Positions 44,220-54,685 of a DNA stretch of 58,621 nt are shown here, in pieces. The notes beneath the pieces are model-generated. The model was not told the origin of the DNA and did no database searches. It saw only the letters and a list, made by a program, of their open reading frames with translations. Source of the stretch: Vreelandella rituensis (GTDB taxonomy: Bacteria > Pseudomonadota > Gammaproteobacteria > Pseudomonadales > Halomonadaceae); NCBI RefSeq assembly GCF_003336665.1, contig NZ_QPIJ01000020.1, forward strand, positions 1 to 58,621, given 5' to 3'. The translations under genes and the position numbers were made by a program. Position 1 is the first letter of the stretch. Each line of letters begins with the position of its first letter.

Positions 44220-45380
44220 TTAGCGACGCGCCTGCATCATCGCGACAAAACGATCGAACAAGGGTGCGACATCACGCGGGCCGGGGCTGGCTTCCGGATG
44301 GCCTTGAAAACTGAAGGCCGGGCGATCGGTACGCTCGATTCCCTGCAAGGTGCCGTCGAACAGCGAGCGATGCGTGGCGCGCAGTGTCGCGGGCAGCGTC
44401 GACTCATCGGCAGCGAAACCGTGGTTCTGGCTGGTGATCATTACCTTGCCAGTATCCAGGTCTTGCACCGGGTGGTTGGCACCATGATGGCCATGGCTCA
44501 TTTTCACTGTCTTGGCGCCACTGGCCAGGGCCAGCAATTGATGGCCCAGGCAAATACCGAACATGGGAATATCGGTTTCCAGAAGCTGCTCAATCGCCTT
44601 GATGGCGTAATCACAGGGCTCCGGGTCGCCCGGGCCGTTGGCCAGGAAAATCCCGTCGGGGTTCATCGCCAGCACCTCGGCGGCCGGGGTTTGCGCCGGC
44701 ACCACACTCAAGCGGCAACCGCGTGACGCGAGCATACGCATGATGTTGCGCTTGATCCCGAAATCGAAGGCCACCACATGGAAGGGGCGTTCGCCCTGGG
44801 TGGTATCGGCATAGCCCTCGCCCAGGGTCCACTCGCCTTCACTCCACTCGTAAGGGGTCTGGCAAGAGACCACCTTGGCCAGGTCCATGCCTTTCAGGCC
44901 AGGAAATGCCTTGGCTGCTTCAAGCGCACGCTCGACGGCGCCTTCACCTTCGGCATCCGGCCCCGCCAGAATCGCCCCTTTCTGAGCCCCCTTGTCGCGC
45001 AGAATCCGCGTCAGACGGCGAGTGTCGATATCGGCAATGCCCAGGACGTTCTGGCTTTTCAGGTAGTCGGAAAGTGTCTGTTCACTGCGAAAATTGCTGG
45101 CGATCAAGGGGAGATCACGGATCACCAGACCGGCCGCGGCGATACCGTCGGACTCCACATCTTCAGCGTTAACCCCGGTGTTGCCGATATGCGGGTAGGT
45201 CAGGGTAACGATCTGCCGGGTATAGGAGGGGTCGGTCAGAATCTCCTGGTAACCGGTCATGGCCGTATTGAACACCACCTCACCGCTGGTTTGTCCATCG
45301 GCACCGATGGCCGTGCCATGAAATACACTGCCATCTTCCAGAGCCAGTATCGCGGGTTTGTTCAATGCGGGTTTGTTCAA
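44220..45380 (-). CDS. carA: Carbamoyl-phosphate synthase small (glutaminase) subunit
   Basis: Hydrolyses glutamine and passes ammonia to CarB. The 386-residue protein has an N-terminal CarA domain (LEDGSVFHG) and a C-terminal class I amidotransferase domain with the nucleophile Cys in [11 protein letters not shown] and the His/Glu in [12 protein letters not shown] place the start at TTG 45380, seven bases after GGGAGGA. The N-terminus reads NKPALNKPA because of a 15-bp tandem duplication; relatives begin at the second unit. It heads carA-carB-greA and has a structured leader. Confidence 0.94.
   Translation of the reverse strand: MNKPALNKPAILALEDGSVFHGTAIGADGQTSGEVVFNTAMTGYQEILTDPSYTRQIVTLTYPHIGNTGVNAEDVESDGIAAAGLVIRDLPLIASNFRSEQTLSDYLKSQNVLGIADIDTRRLTRILRDKGAQKGAILAGPDAEGEGAVERALEAAKAFPGLKGMDLAKVVSCQTPYEWSEGEWTLGEGYADTTQGERPFHVVAFDFGIKRNIMRMLASRGCRLSVVPAQTPAAEVLAMNPDGIFLANGPGDPEPCDYAIKAIEQLLETDIPMFGICLGHQLLALASGAKTVKMSHGHHGANHPVQDLDTGKVMITSQNHGFAADESTLPATLRATHRSLFDGTLQGIERTDRPAFSFQGHPEASPGPRDVAPLFDRFVAMMQARR
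45351..45380 (-). repeat. 15-bp tandem duplication at the carA start
   Basis: Two 15-bp units (45366-45380 and 45351-45365) differ at one base. Each encodes an L/M-N-K-P-A block beginning with TTG. The ribosome site fits the upstream unit (7-nt spacing), while the downstream TTG lies 22 nt away. Confidence 0.9.
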
Positions 45381-45475
45381 GACAAGATCCTCCCATGCTG
45401 GTGGAGCCCGTGGGCGCAGGCTCGGCAATCCTGCGGATGCGAGAAAGTTCGCACCCACGATCAACGAATTTCGGG

Positions 45476-45525
45476 TCGTAAAAAAGCGGGACAAAGCCGA
45501 TGGAAAAATCGGTTTCATCCCGCTT
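45476..45525 (-). terminator. Attenuator-like terminator in the carA leader
   Basis: On the minus strand AAGCGGGA pairs with TCCCGCTT and an inner AACCGAT pairs with ATCGGCTT, giving a long stem with one 2x2 mismatch and a 6-nt loop, followed by six T. It lies downstream of the likely carA promoter and about 95 nt before the carA start, so it can stop transcription before the gene. Confidence 0.75.
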
Positions 45526-45579
45526 GTTGTTCGATGCTCGGGTTGGCCAACGCAACAAGCGCGCCGTCTTATGACTACT

Positions 45580-45607
45580 TTTATAACTACTCTATAATTT
45601 TAGTCAC
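45580..45607 (-). promoter_or_regulatory. Putative carA promoter
   Basis: On the minus strand GTGACT, a 16-bp spacer and TATAAA lie in an unusually AT-rich patch between dapB and carA. Transcription from about 45573 would give a ~190-nt leader that includes the terminator at 45476-45525. Confidence 0.45.
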
Positions 45608-45683
45608 TATTCTGCTTCAGGCACCCGGCCAAATTTTTGCAATTTTACAGGATTTAGCGCCCCTCGACTACCCCCAAGGAGCC

Positions 45684-46589
<906 letters not shown>

Positions 46590-46646
46590 TCACCGCCGAA
46601 TCAACCACACTGGAGATACCCCTGCCAACCCACGCAAGGAGCCGCC

Positions 46647-48602
46647 ATGCTGCAGGAAACCGGCCGCCTTTCGATAGACCACCCTATAGTTCTACGGCTG
46701 AAGCGACACTCGCGGGCACTGCTGACCGGCCCATCCGGCAGCGGCAAGACCACGCTTGCCCGAGCCGCTGCGGCGAGCCTCGCCGCGCACAATCTACCTT
46801 GTTATTGCCTGGGCGCCGACCCCGGCCTGCCCGGCTTCGGCCCGCCCGGCGCGCTGTGCCTGGGGAAGTGGCAGCAGGACGAACATGGCGCAGGCGACTG
46901 GCAGCTCAAGAAAGTGGCGGCCTTGGCGACCCTCGACGCTTCGCGCTTCCGGTTGCCGCTGGTCGAGGCGCTACGTCACCTCTGTGCCTCCTTGGCAGAA
47001 ACGCCCTTGATCGTGGATGCACCCGGCGTGGTACGCGGCATTGGTGGCGCCGAGCTGCTGCCGGCCCTTGTCAGCTCGGGGCGCATCGATACCCTGGTCA
47101 AGTTGGCACCCAGTGATGCTCCCGATGCACTCAGCCAGGAGTATCGCGCCCTGGGGGTCGAACAGTTGACGCTCACCCCCGACCCTCAGGCTCAGCATCC
47201 GGGCAAGCAATTGCGTACCCAACGCCGCACCCAGGCCTGGGACGCTTACCTGGCCAGTGCCACCGAGCAGAGCATCGGGCTTTCACGCCTGGCCGTGATT
47301 GGTACGCCACCGCCACGCAGGGCCACCGACGCTTGGCGTGGCCGCCAGCTTGGCTTACTCGATGCACAAGGCAATACGCTGGCGCTGGGTGAGATCATCG
47401 AGCTTCGCGGCGACAGACTGCACTTTCTGGCCCCCACCCTTGAACAGCCGCCCCATACTCTGGTGATTCGCGATGCGCAGCGCCGTCGCAATGGCCAGCT
47501 AGGTACCGCTCGGCCTTATCGAGCCCCTGAGGCAGCCCCTGCCGTCGAACCGGCCATTGCGCTTCCCCCGCTTGACGCACAGAACGGGCCGCGTCCGACG
47601 CTTCGTCTCAATGACGGTATGGTGACATTGATGAATGGGGTTTTCGGCGACCCTCTTTTGCATTTACGCATGCGGCACCAGAAGCGCAGCCTGCTTTTCG
47701 ATCTGGGCGACCCCGGCCGCCTGACATCGCGCCTCGCCCATCAGGTGAGCGATGTGTTTATCAGCCATGCGCACATCGATCACATTGGTGGCTTTCTCTG
47801 GCTGCTGCGCTCGCGAATTGGGGACTTTCCCGCCTGCCGGTTTTACGGCCCTCCCGGCCTTGCCGAGCACTTGGCCGGTCTGGTGCGCGGGATACTTTGG
47901 GACCGGGTGGCGGACAGGGCACCACGCTTTGAAATCCAGGAACTTCATGGGGACACCCTCAAACATTATTTGCTGACTGCCGGTCAAGCGCTGACAGCCC
48001 TTCCCGCCTGCCCGGTCCAAGCTGGCATATTGCTCGAAGAACAGGAACTTCGGGTACGCGCCACGACGCTCGATCACGGCACGCCGGTGCTGGCGTTCGC
48101 TTTTGAGCCTCAGGCCCAGATAAAAGTGCGCAAAGAGCGGCTTGAAGCCCATGGCCTGACGCCGGGCCCTTGGCTGGGCGAACTCAAGCACTGCGTTCGA
48201 ACGGGTAATAGCGACGCCCGGATGACCCTGCCCAATGGCGAGTCTGCGCCGGTGGCGACGCTATCCCGGGCCTTGCTGTTTACCGAGCCAGGCAAACGGT
48301 TGGTGTATGCCACCGACCTGGGCGACACCCAAGACAACCGCAAGCGCTTGATCACTCTGGCCCGGGATGCCCATGTGCTGTTCTGCGAAGCGCCTTTTCG
48401 TGAAGATGAGGCCGACCAGGCCAGACGCACCGGCCACCTGACCGCCCGCGCCTGCGGCGAAATAGCCACCGCCGCAAATGTCGGCCAGCTGGTGCCCTTT
48501 CATTTCTCGCGGCGCCACGCCAACGATGCCGAAACGCTTTATGCCGAGATTCGGCCGTATTTTCCCCGCCTGGCCGAGGCTCCCGGCAACAAGCAGGGCT
48601 GA
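46647..48602 (+). CDS. Fusion of Clp1/Grc3-like polynucleotide kinase and RNase Z-like MBL nuclease
   Basis: A 651-residue two-domain protein. N-terminal part (about 1-280): Walker A GPSGSGKTT at 28-36, then GADPGLPGFGPPG at 56-68, which mirrors the D-x-G-Q...PPG motif of Clp1/Grc3 5'-OH polynucleotide kinases, and VDAPGVVRGIGG, which mirrors their TxGWxxGxG lid. C-terminal part (about 330-640): HAHIDH at 374-379, H477 in LDHGTP, D557 in YATDLGD, GHLTAR with H597, and HFSRRH with H619, the full RNase Z-type metal-ligand pattern. A joint RNA 5'-kinase/3'-endonuclease role is inferred. A strong AAGGAG site precedes ATG 46647. It sits alone between divergent dapB and convergent dnaJ. The lid tryptophan is replaced by Val. 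Confidence 0.85.
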   Translation: MLQETGRLSIDHPIVLRLKRHSRALLTGPSGSGKTTLARAAAASLAAHNLPCYCLGADPGLPGFGPPGALCLGKWQQDEHGAGDWQLKKVAALATLDASRFRLPLVEALRHLCASLAETPLIVDAPGVVRGIGGAELLPALVSSGRIDTLVKLAPSDAPDALSQEYRALGVEQLTLTPDPQAQHPGKQLRTQRRTQAWDAYLASATEQSIGLSRLAVIGTPPPRRATDAWRGRQLGLLDAQGNTLALGEIIELRGDRLHFLAPTLEQPPHTLVIRDAQRRRNGQLGTARPYRAPEAAPAVEPAIALPPLDAQNGPRPTLRLNDGMVTLMNGVFGDPLLHLRMRHQKRSLLFDLGDPGRLTSRLAHQVSDVFISHAHIDHIGGFLWLLRSRIGDFPACRFYGPPGLAEHLAGLVRGILWDRVADRAPRFEIQELHGDTLKHYLLTAGQALTALPACPVQAGILLEEQELRVRATTLDHGTPVLAFAFEPQAQIKVRKERLEAHGLTPGPWLGELKHCVRTGNSDARMTLPNGESAPVATLSRALLFTEPGKRLVYATDLGDTQDNRKRLITLARDAHVLFCEAPFREDEADQARRTGHLTARACGEIATAANVGQLVPFHFSRRHANDAETLYAEIRPYFPRLAEAPGNKQG

Positions 48603-48614
48603 ACTGAATGCGTT

Positions 48615-48650
48615 AAAAACCCCGGCTTCTTGCGAAGGCCGGGGTTTTGT
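48615..48650. terminator. Bidirectional terminator between the fusion gene and dnaJ
   Basis: Stem AAAACCCCGGC/GCCGGGGTTTT with a TTC/GAA inner pair. A/T tracts on both sides fit the convergent genes. Confidence 0.85.
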
Positions 48651-48705
48651 TCAACATCCAGAGCACGTTACTTTGAAACACGTGATCTCAGAGCACATCG
48701 GTCGG

Positions 48706-49854
48706 TTACGGCTTCATATCTTCGAAGAAGCTCTTCACGCTGTCGAAGAAACCGCTCTTCTTGGGCGAATGGCTGTGCCTGCTGGTGCTGCTCTCCAGGC
48801 TTTCATGGAACTGGCGCAGCAGGTCTTTCTGCTCTTCATTGAGCTTGACCGGGGTTTCCACCACCACCTTGCACAGCAGATCTCCAGGCGGGCCGCCACG
48901 TACCGGCTTGACACCCTTGCCACGCAAGCGGAACAGCTTGCCTGTCTGGGTTTCGGGTGGGATTTTCAGCTTCAACCGACCGTCCAAGGTTGGCACTTCC
49001 AGCTCGCCGCCCAGCGCCGCGTCAACGAAGTTGATCGGCACCTCGCAGTGCAGATGACGTCCTTCCCGCTGGAAGATATGGTGCGGCTTGATGGCCACCT
49101 GGACATACAGATCCCCGGGTGGGCCACCATTGATTCCCGCTTCACCTTCGGCGTTCAGGCGAATCCGGTCGCCGGTATCCACGCCGGGCGGAATCTTGAC
49201 CGACAGAGTGCGTGTCTCGCGTACACGGCCTTCGCCATTACACTTGTGGCACGGCACCTTGATGTGCTGGCCGCTGCCATGACAGGTCGGGCAGGTCTGC
49301 TGTACGGCAAAGAAGCCTTGCTGCATGCGCACCTGGCCATGCCCGGCACAGGTCGGGCAGGTTTCCACGCTGGAACCCGGCTCGGCGCCGTTACCATCGC
49401 AGCGGTCACATGCCACATGACGCGGCACGCGGATATCCACCGTGGTGCCGGACACCGCGCTTTCCAGGTCGAGCTCCAGGTTGTAGCGCAGGTCCGAACC
49501 GCGTGCGGGGGCGTTGGGACCACGCCGACGGCCTCCGCCACCACCACCGAAGATGTCGCCGAAAACATCGCCGAAGATGTCGCTGAAGTCGCCGGCGCCA
49601 CCTCCACCGAAGCCGCCTCCGCCCTGGCCATCAACGCCTGCATGACCGAACTGGTCATAGGCAGCCCGTTTTTCGTTGTCGCTCAGCACTTCGTAGGCTT
49701 CGGAAACCTCACGAAATTTTCCGGCGGCAGTATTATCTTCGGGGTTACGGTCAGGGTGGAATTTTTGCGCCAGTCGGCGATAGGCCTTCTTGATCTCTTT
49801 CTGATCGGCCCCTTTTTCCACACCCAGGACTTCGTAATAATCGCGTTTGGACAT
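48706..49854 (-). CDS. dnaJ: Chaperone protein DnaJ
   Basis: Hsp40 co-chaperone of DnaK. The 382-residue type I protein has a J domain with HPD in KFHPDRNP, a Gly/Phe-rich stretch (about residues 75-110) and four CxxCxGxG-type zinc repeats (about 145-215). A C-terminal substrate-binding domain follows. Third gene of grpE-dnaK-dnaJ, 108 bp after dnaK. Confidence 0.97.
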   Translation of the reverse strand: MSKRDYYEVLGVEKGADQKEIKKAYRRLAQKFHPDRNPEDNTAAGKFREVSEAYEVLSDNEKRAAYDQFGHAGVDGQGGGGFGGGGAGDFSDIFGDVFGDIFGGGGGGRRRGPNAPARGSDLRYNLELDLESAVSGTTVDIRVPRHVACDRCDGNGAEPGSSVETCPTCAGHGQVRMQQGFFAVQQTCPTCHGSGQHIKVPCHKCNGEGRVRETRTLSVKIPPGVDTGDRIRLNAEGEAGINGGPPGDLYVQVAIKPHHIFQREGRHLHCEVPINFVDAALGGELEVPTLDGRLKLKIPPETQTGKLFRLRGKGVKPVRGGPPGDLLCKVVVETPVKLNEEQKDLLRQFHESLESSTSRHSHSPKKSGFFDSVKSFFEDMKP

Positions 49855-49906
49855 GGGTCCTTTGCGCCTCCTGGTTTAAGCAAAGAGTCTTGACCACGGA
49901 TACAAC

Positions 49907-49930
49907 GACGCGGGGGTTAGCCCCCGCGTC
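49907..49930 (-). other. Stable hairpin between dnaK and dnaJ
   Basis: A perfect 10-bp stem GACGCGGGGG/CCCCCGCGTC with a 4-nt loop and no T run. It probably stabilises or processes the dnaK-dnaJ mRNA and gives partial termination at most. Confidence 0.6.
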
Positions 49931-49962
49931 ACTGCATTCCTTGGCAGAAGCAGAAAGAGTGG

Positions 49963-51885
49963 TTACTGCTTTTTCTTGTCGTCGTTGACTTCTTCGTACT
50001 CAGCGTCAACCACGTCTTCTTCCGGCTTGGCTTCGCCTTCACCGCCCTCTTGCTGAGCGGCATCGGCTTGCTCGGCGTAGAGTTTCTGCGCCAGCTTGCC
50101 GGAGGCTTCGGTCAAGGCGTCGAGTTTGGTCTGGATCGCCTCGCGGTCATCGCTCTTGATCGCTTCTTCAAGCTCGGTAATCGCAGTTTCAATCGCCTGT
50201 TTCTCGTCATCCGTGGCCTTGTCACCGGCTTCTTCCAACGTCTTGCGCGTGGCATGAATCATGCCGTCAGCCTGGTTACGCAGCTGCACCAACTCTTCGA
50301 ACTTCTTGTCCTCGTCGGCATGCGCTTCGGCATCGCGTACCATTTGATCGATTTCTTCATCGGTCAGGCCGCTGGACGCCTTGATGACGATGGACTGTTC
50401 TTTATTGGTGGCCTTGTCTTTCGCCGAGACGTTAAGAATACCGTTGGCATCCAGGTCGAAGGCAACCTCGATCTGCGGCACGCCACGCGGCGCCGGCGGA
50501 ATATCGGCCAGGTCGAAACGACCCAGTGACTTGTTGCCGGTGGACTGCTTGCGCTCACCCTGCAGAACGTGAATGGTCACGGCTGTCTGGTTGTCATCCG
50601 CAGTCGAGAAGGTTTGGGTCTTCTTGGTCGGGATGGTGGTGTTCTTTTCGATCAGCGGTGTCATCACCCCGCCCATGGTTTCGATACCCAGGGTCAGCGG
50701 TGTGACGTCAAGCAGCAGGACATCTTTCACGTCGCCGCCCAGGACACCGCCTTGAATGGCGGCACCCACAGCCACGGCTTCGTCCGGGTTGACGTCTTTA
50801 CGCGCTTCTTTACCGAAGAATTCAGCCGCTTTCTTCTGCACCATCGGCATGCGCGTCTGGCCACCGACCAGAATCACTTCGTCGATTTCGGAAGTGGAAA
50901 GGCCGGAATCCTTGAGCGCCACCTTGCACGGCTCAAGTGAGCGCTGAACCAGGTCTTCCACCAGGGCTTCAAGCTTGGCGCGGGTCACCTTGACGTTAAG
51001 GTGCTTCGGACCGGTGTTGTCAGCCGTGATATAAGGCAGGTTGACGTCGGTCTGCTGGGCACTGGAAAGCTCGATCTTGGCTTTTTCCGCGGCTTCTTTC
51101 AGGCGCTGCATGGCAAGGTTGTCGCCGGACAGATTGATACCGCTATCCGCCTTGAACTGGTCGACCAGATAGTTGATCAACGCCAAGTCGAAGTCTTCAC
51201 CACCCAGGAAGGTGTCACCGTTGGTGGCCAGCACTTCGAACTGAGTCTCGCCGTCGACATCGGCCACTTCGATGATGGAAATATCGAAGGTACCGCCACC
51301 CAGGTCATATACCGCGATGGTCTTGTCGCCACGCGACTTGTCCATGCCGTAGGCCAGTGCGGCTGCAGTCGGCTCGTTGATGATGCGTTTGACGTCCAGA
51401 CCGGCAATGCGCCCGGCATCCTTGGTCGCCTGACGCTGGCTGTCGTTGAAGTAGGCCGGAACGGTAATGACAGCCTCGGTGACGGTTTCACCCAGGTAAT
51501 CTTCCGCGGTCTTCTTCATCTTCTTCAGCACTTCGGCACTGACCTGCGGCGGGGCCATCTTCTTGTCTTTCACCTGCACCCAGGCATCGCCGTTGTCGGC
51601 TTCGGTGATGGTGTAAGGCACCATCTTGATGTCTTTCTGGACCACGTCATCCTTGAAGCGACGACCGATCAGACGCTTGATGGCGTAGAGGGTGTTTTCC
51701 GGATTGGTGACCGCCTGGCGCTTGGCCGCTTGGCCCACCAGGATTTCACCGTCTTCGGTGTAAGCGATAATGGAAGGTGTCGTACGACCGCCTTCAGCGT
51801 TTTCGATGACCTTGGCGCTGTCGCCGTCAAGTACGGCAACACAGGAGTTAGTGGTGCCCAGGTCGATACCAATGATGCGTCCCAT
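49963..51885 (-). CDS. dnaK: Chaperone protein DnaK
   Basis: Hsp70 chaperone of 640 residues. ATPase-domain marks are [32 protein letters not shown] and [11 protein letters not shown]; then a beta-sandwich substrate domain and a helical lid ending in an acidic EEVNDD tail. I chose ATG 51885 (MGRIIGID), preceded by GAGG; the 34-codon upstream extension is unlike the family. Second gene after grpE. Confidence 0.97.
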   Translation of the reverse strand: MGRIIGIDLGTTNSCVAVLDGDSAKVIENAEGGRTTPSIIAYTEDGEILVGQAAKRQAVTNPENTLYAIKRLIGRRFKDDVVQKDIKMVPYTITEADNGDAWVQVKDKKMAPPQVSAEVLKKMKKTAEDYLGETVTEAVITVPAYFNDSQRQATKDAGRIAGLDVKRIINEPTAAALAYGMDKSRGDKTIAVYDLGGGTFDISIIEVADVDGETQFEVLATNGDTFLGGEDFDLALINYLVDQFKADSGINLSGDNLAMQRLKEAAEKAKIELSSAQQTDVNLPYITADNTGPKHLNVKVTRAKLEALVEDLVQRSLEPCKVALKDSGLSTSEIDEVILVGGQTRMPMVQKKAAEFFGKEARKDVNPDEAVAVGAAIQGGVLGGDVKDVLLLDVTPLTLGIETMGGVMTPLIEKNTTIPTKKTQTFSTADDNQTAVTIHVLQGERKQSTGNKSLGRFDLADIPPAPRGVPQIEVAFDLDANGILNVSAKDKATNKEQSIVIKASSGLTDEEIDQMVRDAEAHADEDKKFEELVQLRNQADGMIHATRKTLEEAGDKATDDEKQAIETAITELEEAIKSDDREAIQTKLDALTEASGKLAQKLYAEQADAAQQEGGEGEAKPEEDVVDAEYEEVNDDKKKQ

Positions 51886-52022
51886 AGCAAAAACCTCAAA
51901 ATTAGTTGTGACAAAAAATATAAAAATGTTAGATGCGGCATTTACCGCAGGTTGCCCTCTATCTGGGGGCCGCCGGCAGCTTTTCAAGGGCTTTTTTGCC
52001 GATTGTGCGTCTGCCCTGCGTC

Positions 52023-52658
52023 TTAACCGGCCTTCTGGCTGACCACTACCATGGCAGGGCGAACCAGGCGTCCATTGAGCAGGTAGCCCTTTTGCATCAC
52101 TTCCATCACAGTGTTGGGCTCAAGCTCAGGGTTGGGCACCATGGCCATGGCTTCATGCACCTGGGGGTCGAACGGCTCACCTTGCGGCTCAATGCTTTCC
52201 ACGCCGAACTTGCCCAATACGTCCATCTGCATCTTCAGGGTCATCGACACGCCTTCGCGGTGAACGTCGGAGGCGTCTTCGCCCATGGATTCCAGGGCTT
52301 TTTCCAGACTGTCGACCACCGGCAGCAACTCCTTCACGAAGCGCTCCAAGGCGAACTTGCGCGCCTTCTCAGCTTCCTGCTCGGCACGCCGACGTACGTT
52401 CTGGGCCTCGGCGGCGGCACGCAAGGCCTGGTCATTGGCTTGTTCCAAACTTTGCTCCAGCTCTTCCACACGGGCCGCCAGCACATCGGCTTCCGCGTCA
52501 CTGCCCGGGGCCGGCTCCACCAGCGGCTCTTCATCTTCGATCAAGCCTTCCAGCTCCCCTTCCGCCAGGCGCTCTTCGGCTTGCTGCTCCGGCGTTCCCG
52601 GCTTTGCGTCGCGCTGCTTCAGCTCTTCATCAAGTGGGGTCTGTGGATCTTTAGCCAT
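52023..52658 (-). CDS. grpE: Nucleotide exchange factor GrpE
   Basis: Releases ADP from DnaK. The 211-residue protein has a disordered acidic N-terminus (about 1-60), a long coiled coil containing [15 protein letters not shown], and the C-terminal beta domain with [22 protein letters not shown] precedes ATG 52658. First gene of grpE-dnaK-dnaJ behind a sigma-32-type promoter. Confidence 0.96.
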   Translation of the reverse strand: MAKDPQTPLDEELKQRDAKPGTPEQQAEERLAEGELEGLIEDEEPLVEPAPGSDAEADVLAARVEELEQSLEQANDQALRAAAEAQNVRRRAEQEAEKARKFALERFVKELLPVVDSLEKALESMGEDASDVHREGVSMTLKMQMDVLGKFGVESIEPQGEPFDPQVHEAMAMVPNPELEPNTVMEVMQKGYLLNGRLVRPAMVVVSQKAG

Positions 52659-52765
52659 GCGAATCTCCTGAAAATTTGAGTGACACCGTGCCGACATGAA
52701 CCGTGGCATCGCGAGCAACTATCTAGAAATTATCGTGGGCGCTATAAATTATCGTCTGCGGGGCT

Positions 52766-52793
52766 ATATGGGGGCCATGCGCTTGAAGTCAAG
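52766..52793 (-). promoter_or_regulatory. Sigma-32 heat-shock promoter of grpE-dnaK-dnaJ
   Basis: On the minus strand CTTGAC (52788-52793), a 14-bp spacer and CCCCATAT (52766-52773). This is very close to the RpoH consensus CTTGAA-N11-16-CCCCATNT and lies about 110 bp before the grpE start. Confidence 0.8.
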
Positions 52794-52817
52794 AGGACGT
52801 TGCAGCGACTTTTCGAC

Positions 52818-52837
52818 TACTGTATAAATCAACAATC
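52818..52837 (+). promoter_or_regulatory. LexA-type SOS box upstream of recN
   Basis: TACTGTATAAATCAACAATC matches the 20-bp LexA consensus well: CTGT, eight AT-rich bases, then ACAA in place of ACAG. It lies about 50 bp before the recN start. recN is SOS-controlled in E. coli. Confidence 0.65.
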
Positions 52838-52887
52838 CATGTATACCTATCCAGCTGCTTCTATCAGTCTTGGTGCCAGGAGGAAAC

Positions 52888-54561
52888 ATGCTCACGCAGC
52901 TTGCCATTCAGGATTACGCCATCGTCGACCGACTTGAGCTCGACTTCATGAGCGGCATGACGGCCATTACCGGCGAAACCGGCGCAGGAAAATCCATCCT
53001 GCTGGGTGCCTTGGGGCTATGCCTGGGTGAGCGCGCCGATGCCGGCAGCGTGCGTCATGGCTGCGCCCGGACGGATATCAGCGCACGCTTTGACATTGCA
53101 CATTTGCCTGCGGCACAGGCATGGCTGGAAACCCGCGAGCTGCCCACGGATGACTGCCTGCTGCGCCGCGCGGTAACCGCCAGTGGGCGCTCCAAAGCCT
53201 GGATCAACGGCCAGCCCGCCACTATCAGCGACCTCAAGGCACTCGGCGAATGCCTGGTCCAAGTGCATGGTCAGCACGCGCACCAGGCGTTGCTGCGTGA
53301 AGACACCCACCTGACACTGCTCGACGACTATGCAGGTTTGAGCAAGGACGTTGAGCAACTCGCCGAGACATACCGGCAGTGGCAAGCCGCGCGACGGCGG
53401 CTCAAACGCCTCACTCAGGACGACGGCGAACTGGAAGCCAAACGTCAGCTGCTGCGCTATCAGGTCGAAGAACTCGATCAACTGGCTCTAACAAGCGGTG
53501 AATTGGACAGCCTTGAAGAAGAACAGCACACCTTGGCGCATGCCGAAGAAACCTTGCGCGAAACACAGCTTGCGGCGGATTGCTGTGCCGGCGAAGAAGG
53601 CGGCGCGCTGTTTCTGCTTAACCAGGCATTCACACATTTAAGCGCCTTGCCCGGCGCCGACAAGGGCACCCTGGCTAACACCCTTGCCATGCTGCGCGAT
53701 GCCCGCATTCAGGTGGAAGAAGCCGCCAGTGAGCTTAACCATCTGGCCGCCGCCACCGAGCTCGACCCCGAGCGCCTAGCCTGGGTGGAAGAACGCCTGG
53801 GCGATATTCATCGCATCGCACGCAAGCATCATATGGCACCGGAAGAGCTCTGCGAGCTGCACGCTCGACTTCAGGCACAATACAATCAACTCGATAGCGG
53901 TGAGCAAGATCTGGAAGCGCTGGGCACTGAAATCGCCGCGTTACGCGAGCACTGGCGTGCCCAGGCCAAAAAGGTCAGCACAGAGCGCCAACAGGCCGCA
54001 AAGCGTTTCGGCAAGGACGTTCAGCAGCAACTCGCTTTTCTAGCCATGGACAAGGCCCGCTTCGAGGTCGCGGTCAGCCAACGCGACGCCGCCTGTGCCG
54101 AAGGCTTGGATCACGTTCAGTTTCTTATCAGCGCCAACCCCGGCCAGCCGGCACGCCCACTGGCAAAAGTCGCCTCCGGGGGGGAACTTTCACGCCTGAG
54201 CCTGGCCATTCAAGTGGTAGCCGCCACGCATTCGACCATTCCCAGCCTGATATTCGATGAAGTCGATGTTGGCGTTTCGGGGGCCACGGCGGAAATCGTC
54301 GGCAAGCTGTTGCGTCGACTAGGTGATACCGGCCAAGTGATGACCGTCACTCACTTGCCCCAGGTCGCGGCACAGGCCCACCAGCATGTGCATATCGAAA
54401 AACAAGCCAAGCGCGACACGACGCTTACGCGCATGGAGGTACTTGATGAAGGGGGGCGGATCAGTGAACTGGCGCGCATGCTGGGCGGGGTGACGCTTTC
54501 CGAGCAAACCTTGGCTCACGCCCGCGAAATGCTCCACGCCAGCCAGCGGGCACCTCACTAA
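52888..54561 (+). CDS. recN: DNA repair protein RecN
   Basis: An SMC-like ATPase for double-strand break repair, 557 residues. The N-terminal Walker A is GETGAGKSI (about residues 33-41), a long coiled coil occupies the middle (about 160-370), and the C-terminal half holds the ABC signature SGGELSRLSLAI and Walker B PSLIFDEVD. AGGAGG precedes ATG 52888. Monocistronic, with a LexA-type box upstream and a hairpin downstream. Confidence 0.96.
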   Translation: MLTQLAIQDYAIVDRLELDFMSGMTAITGETGAGKSILLGALGLCLGERADAGSVRHGCARTDISARFDIAHLPAAQAWLETRELPTDDCLLRRAVTASGRSKAWINGQPATISDLKALGECLVQVHGQHAHQALLREDTHLTLLDDYAGLSKDVEQLAETYRQWQAARRRLKRLTQDDGELEAKRQLLRYQVEELDQLALTSGELDSLEEEQHTLAHAEETLRETQLAADCCAGEEGGALFLLNQAFTHLSALPGADKGTLANTLAMLRDARIQVEEAASELNHLAAATELDPERLAWVEERLGDIHRIARKHHMAPEELCELHARLQAQYNQLDSGEQDLEALGTEIAALREHWRAQAKKVSTERQQAAKRFGKDVQQQLAFLAMDKARFEVAVSQRDAACAEGLDHVQFLISANPGQPARPLAKVASGGELSRLSLAIQVVAATHSTIPSLIFDEVDVGVSGATAEIVGKLLRRLGDTGQVMTVTHLPQVAAQAHQHVHIEKQAKRDTTLTRMEVLDEGGRISELARMLGGVTLSEQTLAHAREMLHASQRAPH

Positions 54562-54617
54562 GGTGCTTGGTCTGACCTACTTGGCCTGATTGGACTGGTC
54601 TCAAATACCGACACCAC

Positions 54618-54652
54618 AAGCGCCCCGGCAGGATTGACCTGCCGGGGCGCTT
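54618..54652. terminator. Hairpin between recN and fur
   Basis: A perfect 15-bp GC-rich stem (AAGCGCCCCGGCAGG with its complement) and a 5-nt loop lies between convergent genes. T tracts are minimal, so it may be a weaker or shared terminator. Confidence 0.65.
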
Positions 54653-54685
54653 GCCAAGTAAATGCAGCCATTTACTTTCCGTTAA

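Noticed and set aside
45280..45558. TTG-started frame through the carA leader with several Arg codons, as a leader peptide.
   Set aside because: It has no ribosome site and runs far into carA in another frame; no short, well-placed leader peptide is visible.
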